From NCBI GenBank assembly GCA_024233005.1, contig JACKQE010000001.1:558001-622000 (forward strand): DNA of 64,000 nucleotides, given 5' to 3'. The DNA comes from Akkermansiaceae bacterium (GTDB lineage Bacteria; Verrucomicrobiota; Verrucomicrobiia; Verrucomicrobiales; DEV007). The notes beneath the pieces were generated by a model. It saw nothing but the letters and a program-made list of their open reading frames with translations. It searched no databases and was not told where the DNA came from. Below are positions 36,463-44,954 of this stretch, piece after piece. Position numbers and translations under genes: made by a program. How positions within the stretch are numbered: position 1 is the stretch's first letter; every line of letters starts with the position of its first letter.

Positions 36463-37509
36463 ATGGTAGCAATGAACCTGTTCCCTGTCTTGTTGGTCTC
36501 CCTTTCCGCAGTGCTGGCGTCGGACCTGCTTGTTGTCCTGCAGGCTCAGGAACCTGGTCCGGCCTCCCTGACTCTCCCTGCCCAATGGGAATACAGCGCG
36601 CCGTTGCTTTCCCCCGAGCACCGCGACCTGGAGCCGAGCAGAGCCCAGAAAGATCCCACTGTAGTCTTCCATGATGGCCGATGGCACGTTTTCATGACCG
36701 TCAAATTGCCGGACCGGACCGCGATCGAATACTGCTCGTTTGAGCATTGGGAAGAGGCCAACGGAGCCAGGCGGACCCTCTTGCAGATCAGCGACAGCCA
36801 GTATTGCTGCGCGCCGCAGGTCTTTTACTTTACTCCCCACCGGAAATGGTACCTGATCTGCCAGGTGGGAATACCCGGGGTCAAGAAAATGTGGGTGGCT
36901 TGTTCCACAACGAGCGATCTTGCCGATCCGGAATCCTGGTCGCCGGTTCAGCCCCTGCTTGATGGCGGCCCCGGGGATCCCCGAACCGTCGGGGGGTTGG
37001 ACTACTGGATCATTTGTGATGAGGCCCGGGCCTATTTGTTTTTCACCAGTCTCGATGGCAGAATGTGGCGGCTGTGGACGGAGCGGGACCGGTTTCCCCA
37101 GGGTTTCGATCATTGTGAGGTCGCCTTGGCCGGGGAATTTTTCGAGGCGAGTCATACCTACCATCTCAAGGGGAGTCGCCGCTACCTGACTCTTGTCGAG
37201 CAAAACGGGCGTCGCCATTTCAAAGCCTATCTGGCCGATCGTTTGGATGGGCCGTGGAGACCGTTGGCCGACACCGAGGACCATCCCTTTGCCGGGAAGG
37301 CAAACATCGGTCCGGCAGAGGGCGTCGAGGCATGGACCGACAACGTCAGTCATGGCGAATTGATCCGCGCCGGGAACGATGAAACTCTCCCCGTGGATCC
37401 CGACCACTTCCGGTTCGTTTTTCAGGGAATGCTGGAAAAGGACAAGCAGCAAAAAGGGTATGGCCAGTTCCCATGGCGGATTGGCTTGTTGGAGCCGATT
37501 TCCCGGTAG
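36463..37509 (+). CDS. GH62-family alpha-L-arabinofuranosidase, exported
   Basis: A 348-residue protein with a signal peptide (MNLFPVLLVSLSAVLA). The five-bladed beta-propeller motifs of GH62 are visible: QKDPTVVFHDGRWHVFMT with the catalytic-base Asp of KDP, QVFYFTPHRKWYLICQ, and EFFEASHTYHLKGSRRYLTL with a Glu in the position of the acid. GH62 enzymes remove arabinose side chains from arabinoxylan or arabinan. Start at 36463, with an in-frame ATG at 36472 as alternative. It is 36 bases after the GH5 gene and 39 bases before the SGNH gene on the same strand, so all three are probably one operon for plant-type hemicellulose. Confidence 0.85.
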   Translation: MVAMNLFPVLLVSLSAVLASDLLVVLQAQEPGPASLTLPAQWEYSAPLLSPEHRDLEPSRAQKDPTVVFHDGRWHVFMTVKLPDRTAIEYCSFEHWEEANGARRTLLQISDSQYCCAPQVFYFTPHRKWYLICQVGIPGVKKMWVACSTTSDLADPESWSPVQPLLDGGPGDPRTVGGLDYWIICDEARAYLFFTSLDGRMWRLWTERDRFPQGFDHCEVALAGEFFEASHTYHLKGSRRYLTLVEQNGRRHFKAYLADRLDGPWRPLADTEDHPFAGKANIGPAEGVEAWTDNVSHGELIRAGNDETLPVDPDHFRFVFQGMLEKDKQQKGYGQFPWRIGLLEPISR

Positions 37510-37548
37510 ACTTGCCAACCGGATGTCCCTGCGGCAGGATGAAGCCCG

Positions 37549-38529
37549 ATGAAATCCTCCTCCGCCGCCAAGGCCTCTCTTTGGTTTGCCTGTTGTCTTC
37601 TCCTGGTGGGGCCATGGCTGTCTGCCTCGGAGCAGGGAACGGTCCGTCTCCTGACCATTGGCAACAGTTTCGCCGACAACGCCCTGACCTTCCTGCCGGA
37701 CCTCGTCAAGGCCTCGGGACACACGCTTATCCTGGGGCGTGCCAATCTGGGCGGTTGTTCGCTGGAGCGGCATTGGCGCCATGTCTCGGAGCATGAGGCC
37801 GATCCCGATGGCAAGGCCGGCTCTCCTTATGCCAATGGAACCGCCTCCTTGCACCAACTGCTGCTCAAAGACCGGTGGGATGTCATCACGATCCAGCAGG
37901 TCAGTTTGCTCAGCCATGACTCGGCCACCTACGTTCCCTTTGCGGGCAACCTCGTCCGTTACATCCGGGAACGGGCCCCGCAGGCGCAGATCCTGGTTCA
38001 TCAGATCTGGGCCTACCGGGTGGACGATTCCCGGTTCACCCAGAAAAACGCCGCGGGAACGCCCCGGACCCAGCGGGAGATGTACGGGCAGGTCAGGGAG
38101 GCCTGCCATGCTCTCGCCAAGGAATTCCATCTGGGGATCCTGCCGAGTGGCGATGCCATGTTTCTCGCCGACGCTGATTCGGAGTGGGGATACCGGGTCG
38201 ATCAGACCTTCGACTTTGCCGCGGCCAAGTTCCCCGCGCTTCCGGACCAGTCCCATTCCCTCCACACCGGATGGGCCTGGAAATCGTCCGGAGAGGCGCA
38301 CTCTCTCGCACTCGACGGCCATCATGCCAGTCTCGCCGGGAAATACCTGCTGGGGTGTGTCTGGTTTGAATCCTTGTTCGGCGAAAGCGTGGTTGGGAAC
38401 GCCTTCGTGCCTACGGGCCTCGATGGTGATCACGCCACCTTTCTACGTCGGACCGCCCACCGGGCGGTGCAGGAACTCCGGGCGGAGATTGCCGCCCAAC
38501 CCCGCGCTCCGGCGGCTCCCGTTCGCTGA
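37549..38529 (+). CDS. Exported SGNH/DUF4886-family hydrolase
   Basis: A 326-residue exported protein (signal peptide 10-27). The family starts with RLLTIGNSFADNALTFLPDL, where the Ser of GNSF is the probable nucleophile, with a conserved LGGCSLERHW, IQQVSLLSHD and the C-terminal DGHHASLAGKYLLGCVWFE including the Asp-x-x-His region. DUF4886 proteins are SGNH-like esterases, often beside glycoside hydrolases, and could deacetylate polysaccharides; this is inference. It is the third gene of the GH5-GH62 run and is convergent with the asparagine synthase gene, 27 bases from its stop. Confidence 0.82.
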   Translation: MKSSSAAKASLWFACCLLLVGPWLSASEQGTVRLLTIGNSFADNALTFLPDLVKASGHTLILGRANLGGCSLERHWRHVSEHEADPDGKAGSPYANGTASLHQLLLKDRWDVITIQQVSLLSHDSATYVPFAGNLVRYIRERAPQAQILVHQIWAYRVDDSRFTQKNAAGTPRTQREMYGQVREACHALAKEFHLGILPSGDAMFLADADSEWGYRVDQTFDFAAAKFPALPDQSHSLHTGWAWKSSGEAHSLALDGHHASLAGKYLLGCVWFESLFGESVVGNAFVPTGLDGDHATFLRRTAHRAVQELRAEIAAQPRAPAAPVR

Positions 38530-38555
38530 TCCTTTCTCCCGATCGTCTCCCCGAA

Positions 38556-40484
38556 TCAGCCGCCGCTGTCGAACGTCATCGACCGGTCGATGAAGATCAT
38601 GTGCCACAATTCCAGGATGACGAGCGACATGACCTGCTTCAGGCCGATGAACTCCCCCGCCTGCATGGTGTCGACGAGACGCCGCACGGCTGCCGGATCA
38701 AAGTAACCGCGCTTTTTCACCTGGTCTTCATTCAGGGTCAGGTCGATCAGTTCCCGGATCTTGGGGTTTCGATAGAAATAATCCATCGGCAAGAAGAACG
38801 GGTTTTTGGGGCGGTTGCACACTTCTTTGGGAAGGCGGCGCAACGCCAGTTGGCGTTCGATGATTTTGTCCCGTTTGAAGTCGGCCTTCAAATGGGGAGG
38901 CATCGCAAAGACCATTTCGATCAGTTCGTGATCCAGGAAGGGCAGACGGATTTCCAGGCTGTGGGCCATCGTGTTCTTGTCCTGACGGATCAGAGCCCAG
39001 TCCTGCAACCATTCGTCATACTGCAGCTTGAGGAGGCGGTCGAGGAACGGGTGTCCTCCGGTCCGGTCCGCCTCCGGTTCGGCATGGATCCAATCATCCG
39101 TGGCGCGCCGTTTGAAGTCTCCGGCGTAGATTCCGAGCCGGTCGCCCTGGCTCCAGAGGGTTTTCAAGGCGAAGTAGTCGTGGCGCAGCCCTTTTCTGCC
39201 GTAACCGGAGAGGAAATCCGCGATGCGGGTCTTGCCCTGGCGGCCGAGGTCGGCCGGGAAATGAAAGAAGCGGTCCAGCACGCTCGCCGGAGTGGCCCGG
39301 AACGCGGGCATGGCGAGTCCGTGGTGGAGCGGGCCGGGCATCAGACGCCGGTAGCGTTCGATCAGGGGAATGATCTTGTGAAACTGGTAGCCGGCGAACA
39401 TTTCATCGGCTCCCTCGCCCCCCAAGACCACCTTGAAATCCTCCGAGCAATGCGCCGCGAGCCGGTCAAAGGCGATGATGAGCGCGTCGCCCACCGGGCG
39501 GTCCATCTGCCAGACGACCCGGGGGAGTCGCTCGAAATCCTCCGGCGTGACCTGGATCTCCCGGTGGTTGGTGCCGAGGAGCCGGGCGGTCTCCGCCGCG
39601 TCCTTGGTCTCGTCGATCGAAGAGTTGAATCCGATGCAGAAGGTGTGGAGGTCTGAGTTGAACTCCAGGGCCGCCGCCGTGATCAGGCTGCTGTCGACCC
39701 CGGCGCTGAGGTAGCTGGAGACCGGCACATCGCTGCGCATGGTGAGACGCACCGCGTCGCGGAATTTGGTGTCCAGCGCTTCGAGATAGTCCCCGTCACT
39801 GAGGTAGTTCCGGTCGGTCCGGAGCGGCACCGACCAGTACCGTTCGATGCGGACGTCACCCTGACGGGAGAGGGTCAGGGTGTGGGCTGCCGGGAGGGTC
39901 CGAATCCCGGCGAACAGGGTCTGCGGCTCCGGCACATACCGCAGGCCGAGATAGGGATCGATGGCTTCGAGGTTCGGTGCCCGCTCGACGGCGTCACATT
40001 CCAAAATGGCTTTGACCTCGGAGGCAAAGACAAACTTGCCCCCGCCCTGCCAATAGTAGAAGGGCTTCTGCCCGCAGCGATCCCGGGCAAAAAAGGTCTC
40101 CCCGGTGCGCAGATCGTGGACCGCAAAGGCGAACATGCCATTGAGACGCTGCACGAGGTCTTTCCCCCATTCTTCATAGCCATGAACCAGCACCTCGGTG
40201 TCGCAGTGGGTGTGCAGGACATGGCCCCGGGCGAGTAGCTGCTCGCGCAGTTCCACGTAATTGTAAATTTCGCCATTCTGCACCACCGCGAGGGTGCGGT
40301 CTTCATTGTAAATCGGTTGGTCGCCCCCAGCGAGGTCGATGATCGAGAGGCGGGCATTGCCCATCGAAAAACGGTCGGCCTCGAGATAGCCTTTGCCATC
40401 CGGCCCCCGATGATGGAGACACCGTCCCATACGGCGCAGAAGCGTCGTATCCTGAAAACCCGCAAAACCGAAGATACCGCACAT
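38556..40484 (-). CDS. asnB: Asparagine synthase (glutamine-hydrolysing)
   Basis: A 642-residue protein. MCGIFGFAGF at 40484 gives the class II glutamine amidotransferase Cys2 as nucleophile after Met removal, with GPDGKGYLEADRF and NGEIYNYVELREQL in the glutaminase half. The synthetase half carries YLSAGVDSSLITAAA, the ATP-pyrophosphatase SGGxDS-like loop, and LGGEGADEMFAGY. It converts Asp to Asn with Gln and ATP, or modifies another carboxylate; many 640-residue homologues in exopolysaccharide clusters are less certain. The start at 40484 is fixed by Cys2; the open frame to 40637 would block it. Confidence 0.9.
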   Translation of the reverse strand: MCGIFGFAGFQDTTLLRRMGRCLHHRGPDGKGYLEADRFSMGNARLSIIDLAGGDQPIYNEDRTLAVVQNGEIYNYVELREQLLARGHVLHTHCDTEVLVHGYEEWGKDLVQRLNGMFAFAVHDLRTGETFFARDRCGQKPFYYWQGGGKFVFASEVKAILECDAVERAPNLEAIDPYLGLRYVPEPQTLFAGIRTLPAAHTLTLSRQGDVRIERYWSVPLRTDRNYLSDGDYLEALDTKFRDAVRLTMRSDVPVSSYLSAGVDSSLITAAALEFNSDLHTFCIGFNSSIDETKDAAETARLLGTNHREIQVTPEDFERLPRVVWQMDRPVGDALIIAFDRLAAHCSEDFKVVLGGEGADEMFAGYQFHKIIPLIERYRRLMPGPLHHGLAMPAFRATPASVLDRFFHFPADLGRQGKTRIADFLSGYGRKGLRHDYFALKTLWSQGDRLGIYAGDFKRRATDDWIHAEPEADRTGGHPFLDRLLKLQYDEWLQDWALIRQDKNTMAHSLEIRLPFLDHELIEMVFAMPPHLKADFKRDKIIERQLALRRLPKEVCNRPKNPFFLPMDYFYRNPKIRELIDLTLNEDQVKKRGYFDPAAVRRLVDTMQAGEFIGLKQVMSLVILELWHMIFIDRSMTFDSGG

Positions 40485-40891
40485 GGAGATGGCCTGAAAG
40501 CGGCTACGGATGCCCCATTCTGCCCGTATTTCCAGTGCCATTTCGCGGGAGGGCGCCAGACAGGCCTCCGGCACGGGCCGCGAGTCGGTGAAAAGCCTGA
40601 TCACTGATGAAGACAATATTGGCGTGGCGGCTACCATGCTGTCTGCGGATCGAGGCCATCACGTCGTCCAGTTTTCAACTTTCTCGTTTTCAGAAGTGGC
40701 GCCACCCCTGTCGAGACCATTTTAAGACGGTTTCTTCATCGGATTGCCAAATCGCCTGTGAAACAACCTGCTTTTAAGCCAGGCCTGTCGCCTGCCGTTG
40801 CCCACGGCGCCTGCTTGGCAGGGCAGATAGAAACGACCTCCACGGAGCACCATCGCAAGCCGCGGTTTTTTGGAATAATCGTGGCAGTGTC
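40485..40891. other. Gene-free region of about 407 bases between asnB and the cyanophycinase-like gene
   Basis: I found no supported gene, RNA gene or strong terminator here. Short open frames on both strands lack a start context or composition that would support them. The stretch next to 40484 should hold the asnB promoter (minus strand), but no convincing -35/-10 pair was seen. Sequence around 40650-40800 is somewhat more AT-rich than its flanks. Confidence 0.5.
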
Positions 40892-41701
40892 TCAGGGGAG
40901 TAGCTGCCGCGTGGCCAAGGCGAAGCGCTGGCCTTTTTCGAGGAAGAAATAGCGGGGTTGGCCTTTCTTCCAGCGCTGGGCGTCAAAGATCGCGACTTTG
41001 GTCTTGCCCAGCACCCTGGCACAGCCGCCGCTCACTTCCAGAGCGGTGGCCTCGTCGATCGCGATGCCGAGCAGGTGCGGGTGCGTTTCAATCACCGGGA
41101 TCATGTCATCGAGGCGTTTCCGGACGATGGCGTGCTGATCGATCGCCGAGTCCGGCAGAAATCCGAATCCCTCCAGATGCCCCTCCGCCATCATGACTTG
41201 GTTCCCTTCGGGCGCGCCTCTCACGAGAAAAGATCCCTGAACCGTGGCTCCTGCCGAGGAGCCGCCGATGACGCCACCCCGGCGGTAGACCGCCTGGAAG
41301 GCGGCAGCAGTCTTGGTGCCAAGGTAGGCGTCCATCGTTCGCCATTGCCGTCCCCCGGAAAACCAGACGGCGGTGGCGGTTTTCAGGGGCTCGATGAACC
41401 CCTCGGTGTCTGCGATTTTCGGATCGCGGGTGTGCAGCACCGAGACCTTGCCAAATTTCTCCGGGCGCAGGTAGCCGGGCACGGTGCTGAGCGATGTGCC
41501 ATCTTCGTCCCCATTCGAAGTGGGCACATAAATCAAATGCCCTTCCGCTCCCCGTCCCAGTTCAATAAAGCGGTCTATCACCTCCGTTGTCAGCTGGCCG
41601 CCTCCGTGGATGATGAGGTGGCCTTTGGGGGCGGAGTCTTCGCCGGACCAGGCCGACGGGATGACAAACAACGAAAGGAGCGCAAGCGTTCGGGATTTCA
41701 T
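40892..41701 (-). CDS. Exported cyanophycinase-like peptidase (S51 family)
   Basis: A 269-residue protein with a signal peptide (MKSRTLALLSLFVIPSAWS). The S51 family features are visible: HLIIHGGGQLTTEVIDRF, YVPTSNGDEDG, AVWFSGGRQWRTM and the nucleophile Ser in IGGSSAGATVQGSFLVRG. Cyanophycinases hydrolyse multi-L-arginyl-poly-L-aspartate to beta-Asp-Arg; other S51 members are Asp-dipeptidases. The exported form, with no cyanophycin synthetase in the window, suggests scavenging of external polymer or dipeptide, which is inference. The open frame beyond 41701 has no signal character. Confidence 0.85.
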   Translation of the reverse strand: MKSRTLALLSLFVIPSAWSGEDSAPKGHLIIHGGGQLTTEVIDRFIELGRGAEGHLIYVPTSNGDEDGTSLSTVPGYLRPEKFGKVSVLHTRDPKIADTEGFIEPLKTATAVWFSGGRQWRTMDAYLGTKTAAAFQAVYRRGGVIGGSSAGATVQGSFLVRGAPEGNQVMMAEGHLEGFGFLPDSAIDQHAIVRKRLDDMIPVIETHPHLLGIAIDEATALEVSGGCARVLGKTKVAIFDAQRWKKGQPRYFFLEKGQRFALATRQLLP

Positions 41702-41897
41702 GGCGGCGATTGCGGAAGGCACAAGGCAACATCGCTTGAACAGGCCCGGATTGCAAAAGCGTGCCCGGGAAAAAGGCTGGAGATTTCCGATCTGAAGACC
41801 GGGCGCTTTGAGATCCCCTTTGATCATTCTCTGTTCCTTAGAAAGCGGTCCGTGTCCTGCCTGTTTGCCGATGCGATCCGGCCGGTTCCGTGGGGTG

Positions 41898-43568
41898 TCA
41901 TTTCATCACAGGGACTATCAACCGGGAAGCATGCTCCGCGGAGTGGTGGATCTGGTGGGTGGCGGCGACCGCATTCTCCGGGAAATCCATCGTGGCAGGC
42001 TCTCCGGTCTGTGGATTCGGCTCATAGAGCGGGGCTCCGGTATTGGCGATGGTGACCCGGATCCGGTGGCCGACATTGAATATCTGGCTCATCCAGCCCA
42101 CGGGGAACGCCAGGGAATGGATCTCTCCCGGAGTCAGGAGTGCCTCATGATCGAAGCCCTCGCGGTAGCGGGCACGCCAGGGGTAGGAAACCAGCAGGAT
42201 GGAGCGCCCGTCCGGATAGACATCGCTGATGCGAACGATGAAGTCCGTATCCCGCGCGGTGGACGAAATCTGGAGTTCGACGGAGGCCCGGCCGGTCCAC
42301 TCGACGGGGGCGGTCAAGGGGGCGCTGGTAAAGGTCAGGACATCCTTTTGGGCCTCGAAGCCACGGGCATCCTTCGCCCCCGGAAAGGAACGGCCTTCAA
42401 TGGTCATTGGCTGGCGGGGATCGCAGTGCAGGCTGGTCGAGGTTGGTCCTCTGGAAGGAAGGTGCCCATCGAGGCCTCCTCCGGGCTGGAGATAAAGCGA
42501 GGTCGCGACCGCTTCCGGAGGCGGAAACGTGGTCGCGGTTCGCCAGACATTGCCGGGAGCGCCTGCTTCCCCGGTGGCACCCATGACATAATAGCGCACG
42601 GGAGATTCTTTCTCGATCCCGTTGTCGACCCCTTTGAGGTAGTGGTCGAACCATCGGATTTTGTGGGTGGCCATGTCCCAGGCGGCGTTTTCCGGGTAGA
42701 CCATTTCCGCGATCCGGTTGCTTTTGGCCCCGCCATGCAGCCAGGGACCGATGATGAGCTGCTGGTGGCCCCGGGACATTGGACCGCCTTCGGATTGCCT
42801 CCCTTGAAAGCTCGCGATCGAGCCCTGGTTCATGAAATCAAACCAACTGCCCACGGTGAAGCAAGGCACATTCATTTCTTTGAAATGCAGGGTGCAGTCC
42901 TCGGCGCGCCAATAATCGTCATAGTGGGGGTGTTGGAGCCACTCTTTGAGGAGGGCCACATTGTCCTCGGGCCTAGCGCAGTCCGCCCCCAATCCAAGGA
43001 AGCGCTGCGGGCGGGTGACGCCGCCCATGCGGTAGCCTTCGTGGAAAAGGCTCAGGCCGGTGTCGGTCATGTACTGGCAGACAAGGTGGGGAGGCTGGGT
43101 CACGGCGAGATAGTTCTGGGCGAACCCTCCCTGGGATCCTCCCATGGTTCCCACTTTGCCGGTGCACCAGGGTCTGGTGGCGAGCCATTCGCAGACGTCA
43201 TAGCCGTCGCGGAGCTCCCCCCATTGCAGGGCCCGGTAGCCAACCCAGGTTCCTTCCGAGAGATGGGTGCCGCGGAAGTTGACCAAGGCCACCGCGTATC
43301 CGGCCCGCGCCAGTTCGGCGGCGGCTTTGCGGGTGCCTTCGCCGGTCAGGCTGGCGTAGCGTTGCTCAAACACCACCGGCCAGGGGCCTTTGTCATCCTT
43401 GGGGAGGAAGAGGTAGACGGACAGTTTGACCCCGTCGCGCATCGGGATCATTTCATGGCTCTCAATGACTCCGGGCAAGGATGCTCCGGGTTTGTCCTCT
43501 GCCAGCGCGGTGCCGCAGAGAGGGAAGGCCAACAACAACGCCAACGCAAAAGAAAAACCGGTCTTCAT
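41898..43568 (-). CDS. CocE/NonD-family exported hydrolase
   Basis: A 556-residue exported protein (signal peptide KTGFSFALALLLAFPLCGTALA). The alpha/beta-hydrolase core has MRDGVKLSVYLFLPKDDKGP, nucleophile Ser in GTMGGSQGGFAQNYLA, and the C-terminal jelly-roll domain typical of CocE and X-Pro dipeptidyl peptidase (PVEWTGRASVELQISSTARDTDFIVRISDVYPDG). Family members hydrolyse esters, amides or Xaa-Pro peptides; the substrate is not clear here. Roughly 70 bases separate it from the DUF1552 gene on the same strand. Start ATG at 43568. Confidence 0.88.
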   Translation of the reverse strand: MKTGFSFALALLLAFPLCGTALAEDKPGASLPGVIESHEMIPMRDGVKLSVYLFLPKDDKGPWPVVFEQRYASLTGEGTRKAAAELARAGYAVALVNFRGTHLSEGTWVGYRALQWGELRDGYDVCEWLATRPWCTGKVGTMGGSQGGFAQNYLAVTQPPHLVCQYMTDTGLSLFHEGYRMGGVTRPQRFLGLGADCARPEDNVALLKEWLQHPHYDDYWRAEDCTLHFKEMNVPCFTVGSWFDFMNQGSIASFQGRQSEGGPMSRGHQQLIIGPWLHGGAKSNRIAEMVYPENAAWDMATHKIRWFDHYLKGVDNGIEKESPVRYYVMGATGEAGAPGNVWRTATTFPPPEAVATSLYLQPGGGLDGHLPSRGPTSTSLHCDPRQPMTIEGRSFPGAKDARGFEAQKDVLTFTSAPLTAPVEWTGRASVELQISSTARDTDFIVRISDVYPDGRSILLVSYPWRARYREGFDHEALLTPGEIHSLAFPVGWMSQIFNVGHRIRVTIANTGAPLYEPNPQTGEPATMDFPENAVAATHQIHHSAEHASRLIVPVMK

Positions 43569-43637
43569 GAAGACCGACGCTACACAATCCTGCGGATCAT
43601 TGCGCTACCTTTAATGCGCCATGCCGGGAGCGCGCGG

Positions 43638-44954
43638 TCAGGTCAGCGGCAGGGGGCCTTCGGCGCAGAATTTGTCGGTGCCGAACGATTTCATGTCGTG
43701 CCCCATCGATTGGGCAACCGACAGCCAGAGACGGTTGTGGGGCAGTCCGGGAAATTTCAGATTTCGCCCCATCTTTAGACCGTGCGATTTGCCCCCGAGG
43801 AGCACGAAGGGGATGTCGTCGAGCGTGTGGCTGTTGCCCTTGCCAAGCTCATTCAGCCAAACCACCAGTGTGTGATCGAGCATGGAGCCGTCCGCGCCGG
43901 GTTCGGGAGTTTCGGCGAGCTTTTTGGTGAGATAAGCCAGTTCGCCGCAGAACCATTCATTGATTTTGGTCAGTTGCTCCTGGGCTGATTGGTTGTTGTC
44001 CGGCTCATGGGAAAGGCTGTGGTGTCCGTCCTCAATGCCGAGCCAGTGCATCCTCGCCTGACCGACCGAGCGCATGAACTGGAGGGTTCCGACACGGGCC
44101 ATGTCATTGGCCATGGCATTGACCAGAAGATCGATCTGCATGTGGCTGATTCGAGGAGTGTTGTCATTGACCAGTTCGACATCGGGATCCAGCTGTGGCG
44201 CGGGATGGGCGGGTCCTTTGCTGTGGGCATCCGCTTGGAGTTCGGACTCCATCTCGCGGACGAGGGTGAGATGCTCCTCGAGACGCTCCCGATCCTCCTG
44301 TCCCAGTTTCCCGGTGACCCGCTTGAGATCTTGCCCCACCGTATCAAGGACGCTCAGAAGGCTCGCGCGGTCCTTGGTCTGGCCATAGAGTTTGCCCAGC
44401 ATCTGGTATGGATCATCGATCGGTGCGACCGGCTTGTTGGCTCCGGCGTAGGACATCCGGGTCCAAGGGTCGGCTCGGTTCGGCACTGCGACACCGAACT
44501 CCAGAGACCCGAACCGGGTTCTGGTTTCCTCGCGGCTTTGCAGGTGGTTTTTCAGTTCCTGATCGATCGAGATGCCACTGGCCCATCCGGCCGCCGTGTG
44601 CGAACCGCCCTGGATGTTGCCCGGCAGCAACTCCGTCCCGGTCAGCAGACAGCTCATGCCGCGCATGTGGCTGTCGCCGTCTCCTTTGACCCGGTTGCAG
44701 ACGCCCCGCAGCACGAGCATCTGGTCCTGCCAGGGCTGGAGGGGGCTGAGGATGCGTGGCAGGGTGAACTTCCCGCCTTCCTCCTGGGGCCAGAAGGCGC
44801 CCGGGATGGTCCCGTTCGGCGAAAACATGATGATGAGTCGCTTCCTTGGTGATGTCCCGTTGGCTCGGAGACCGGGCAGCCCGGTGAGAAAGGGGAGCGC
44901 GGCGGCTGAAACGCCTAGCCGGGTGAGGAAGTCGCGGCGGGAGAGGAAGTTCAT
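43638..44954 (-). CDS. DUF1552 domain protein, Tat-exported
   Basis: A 438-residue protein with a clear Tat signal SRRDFLTRLGVSAAALPFL. The DUF1552 family segments follow: RLIIMFSPNGTIPGAFWP, MLVLRGVCNRVKGDGDSHMRGMSCLLTG, SISIDQ-like ASGISIDQEL and HHSLSHEPDNNQSAQEQLTKINEWFCGELAYLTKKL. The function is unknown; the family pairs with DUF1592-type cytochromes in Planctomycetes and Verrucomicrobia, as here, where the DUF1592 gene's stop overlaps this start by four bases (44951-44954). The pair should therefore be made together and exported to the same compartment. Confidence 0.92.
   Translation of the reverse strand: MNFLSRRDFLTRLGVSAAALPFLTGLPGLRANGTSPRKRLIIMFSPNGTIPGAFWPQEEGGKFTLPRILSPLQPWQDQMLVLRGVCNRVKGDGDSHMRGMSCLLTGTELLPGNIQGGSHTAAGWASGISIDQELKNHLQSREETRTRFGSLEFGVAVPNRADPWTRMSYAGANKPVAPIDDPYQMLGKLYGQTKDRASLLSVLDTVGQDLKRVTGKLGQEDRERLEEHLTLVREMESELQADAHSKGPAHPAPQLDPDVELVNDNTPRISHMQIDLLVNAMANDMARVGTLQFMRSVGQARMHWLGIEDGHHSLSHEPDNNQSAQEQLTKINEWFCGELAYLTKKLAETPEPGADGSMLDHTLVVWLNELGKGNSHTLDDIPFVLLGGKSHGLKMGRNLKFPGLPHNRLWLSVAQSMGHDMKSFGTDKFCAEGPLPLT

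Noticed and set aside
35167..38433. A minus-strand open frame of over 1000 codons opposite the GH5, GH62 and SGNH genes
   Set aside because: It is antisense to three genes with clear family motifs. Long antisense frames are usual in GC-rich coding sequence, and its translation has no recognisable domain.
41808..43778. A plus-strand open frame of about 650 codons opposite the CocE-like gene
   Set aside because: The minus strand carries the signal peptide and the GGSQGG nucleophile motif.
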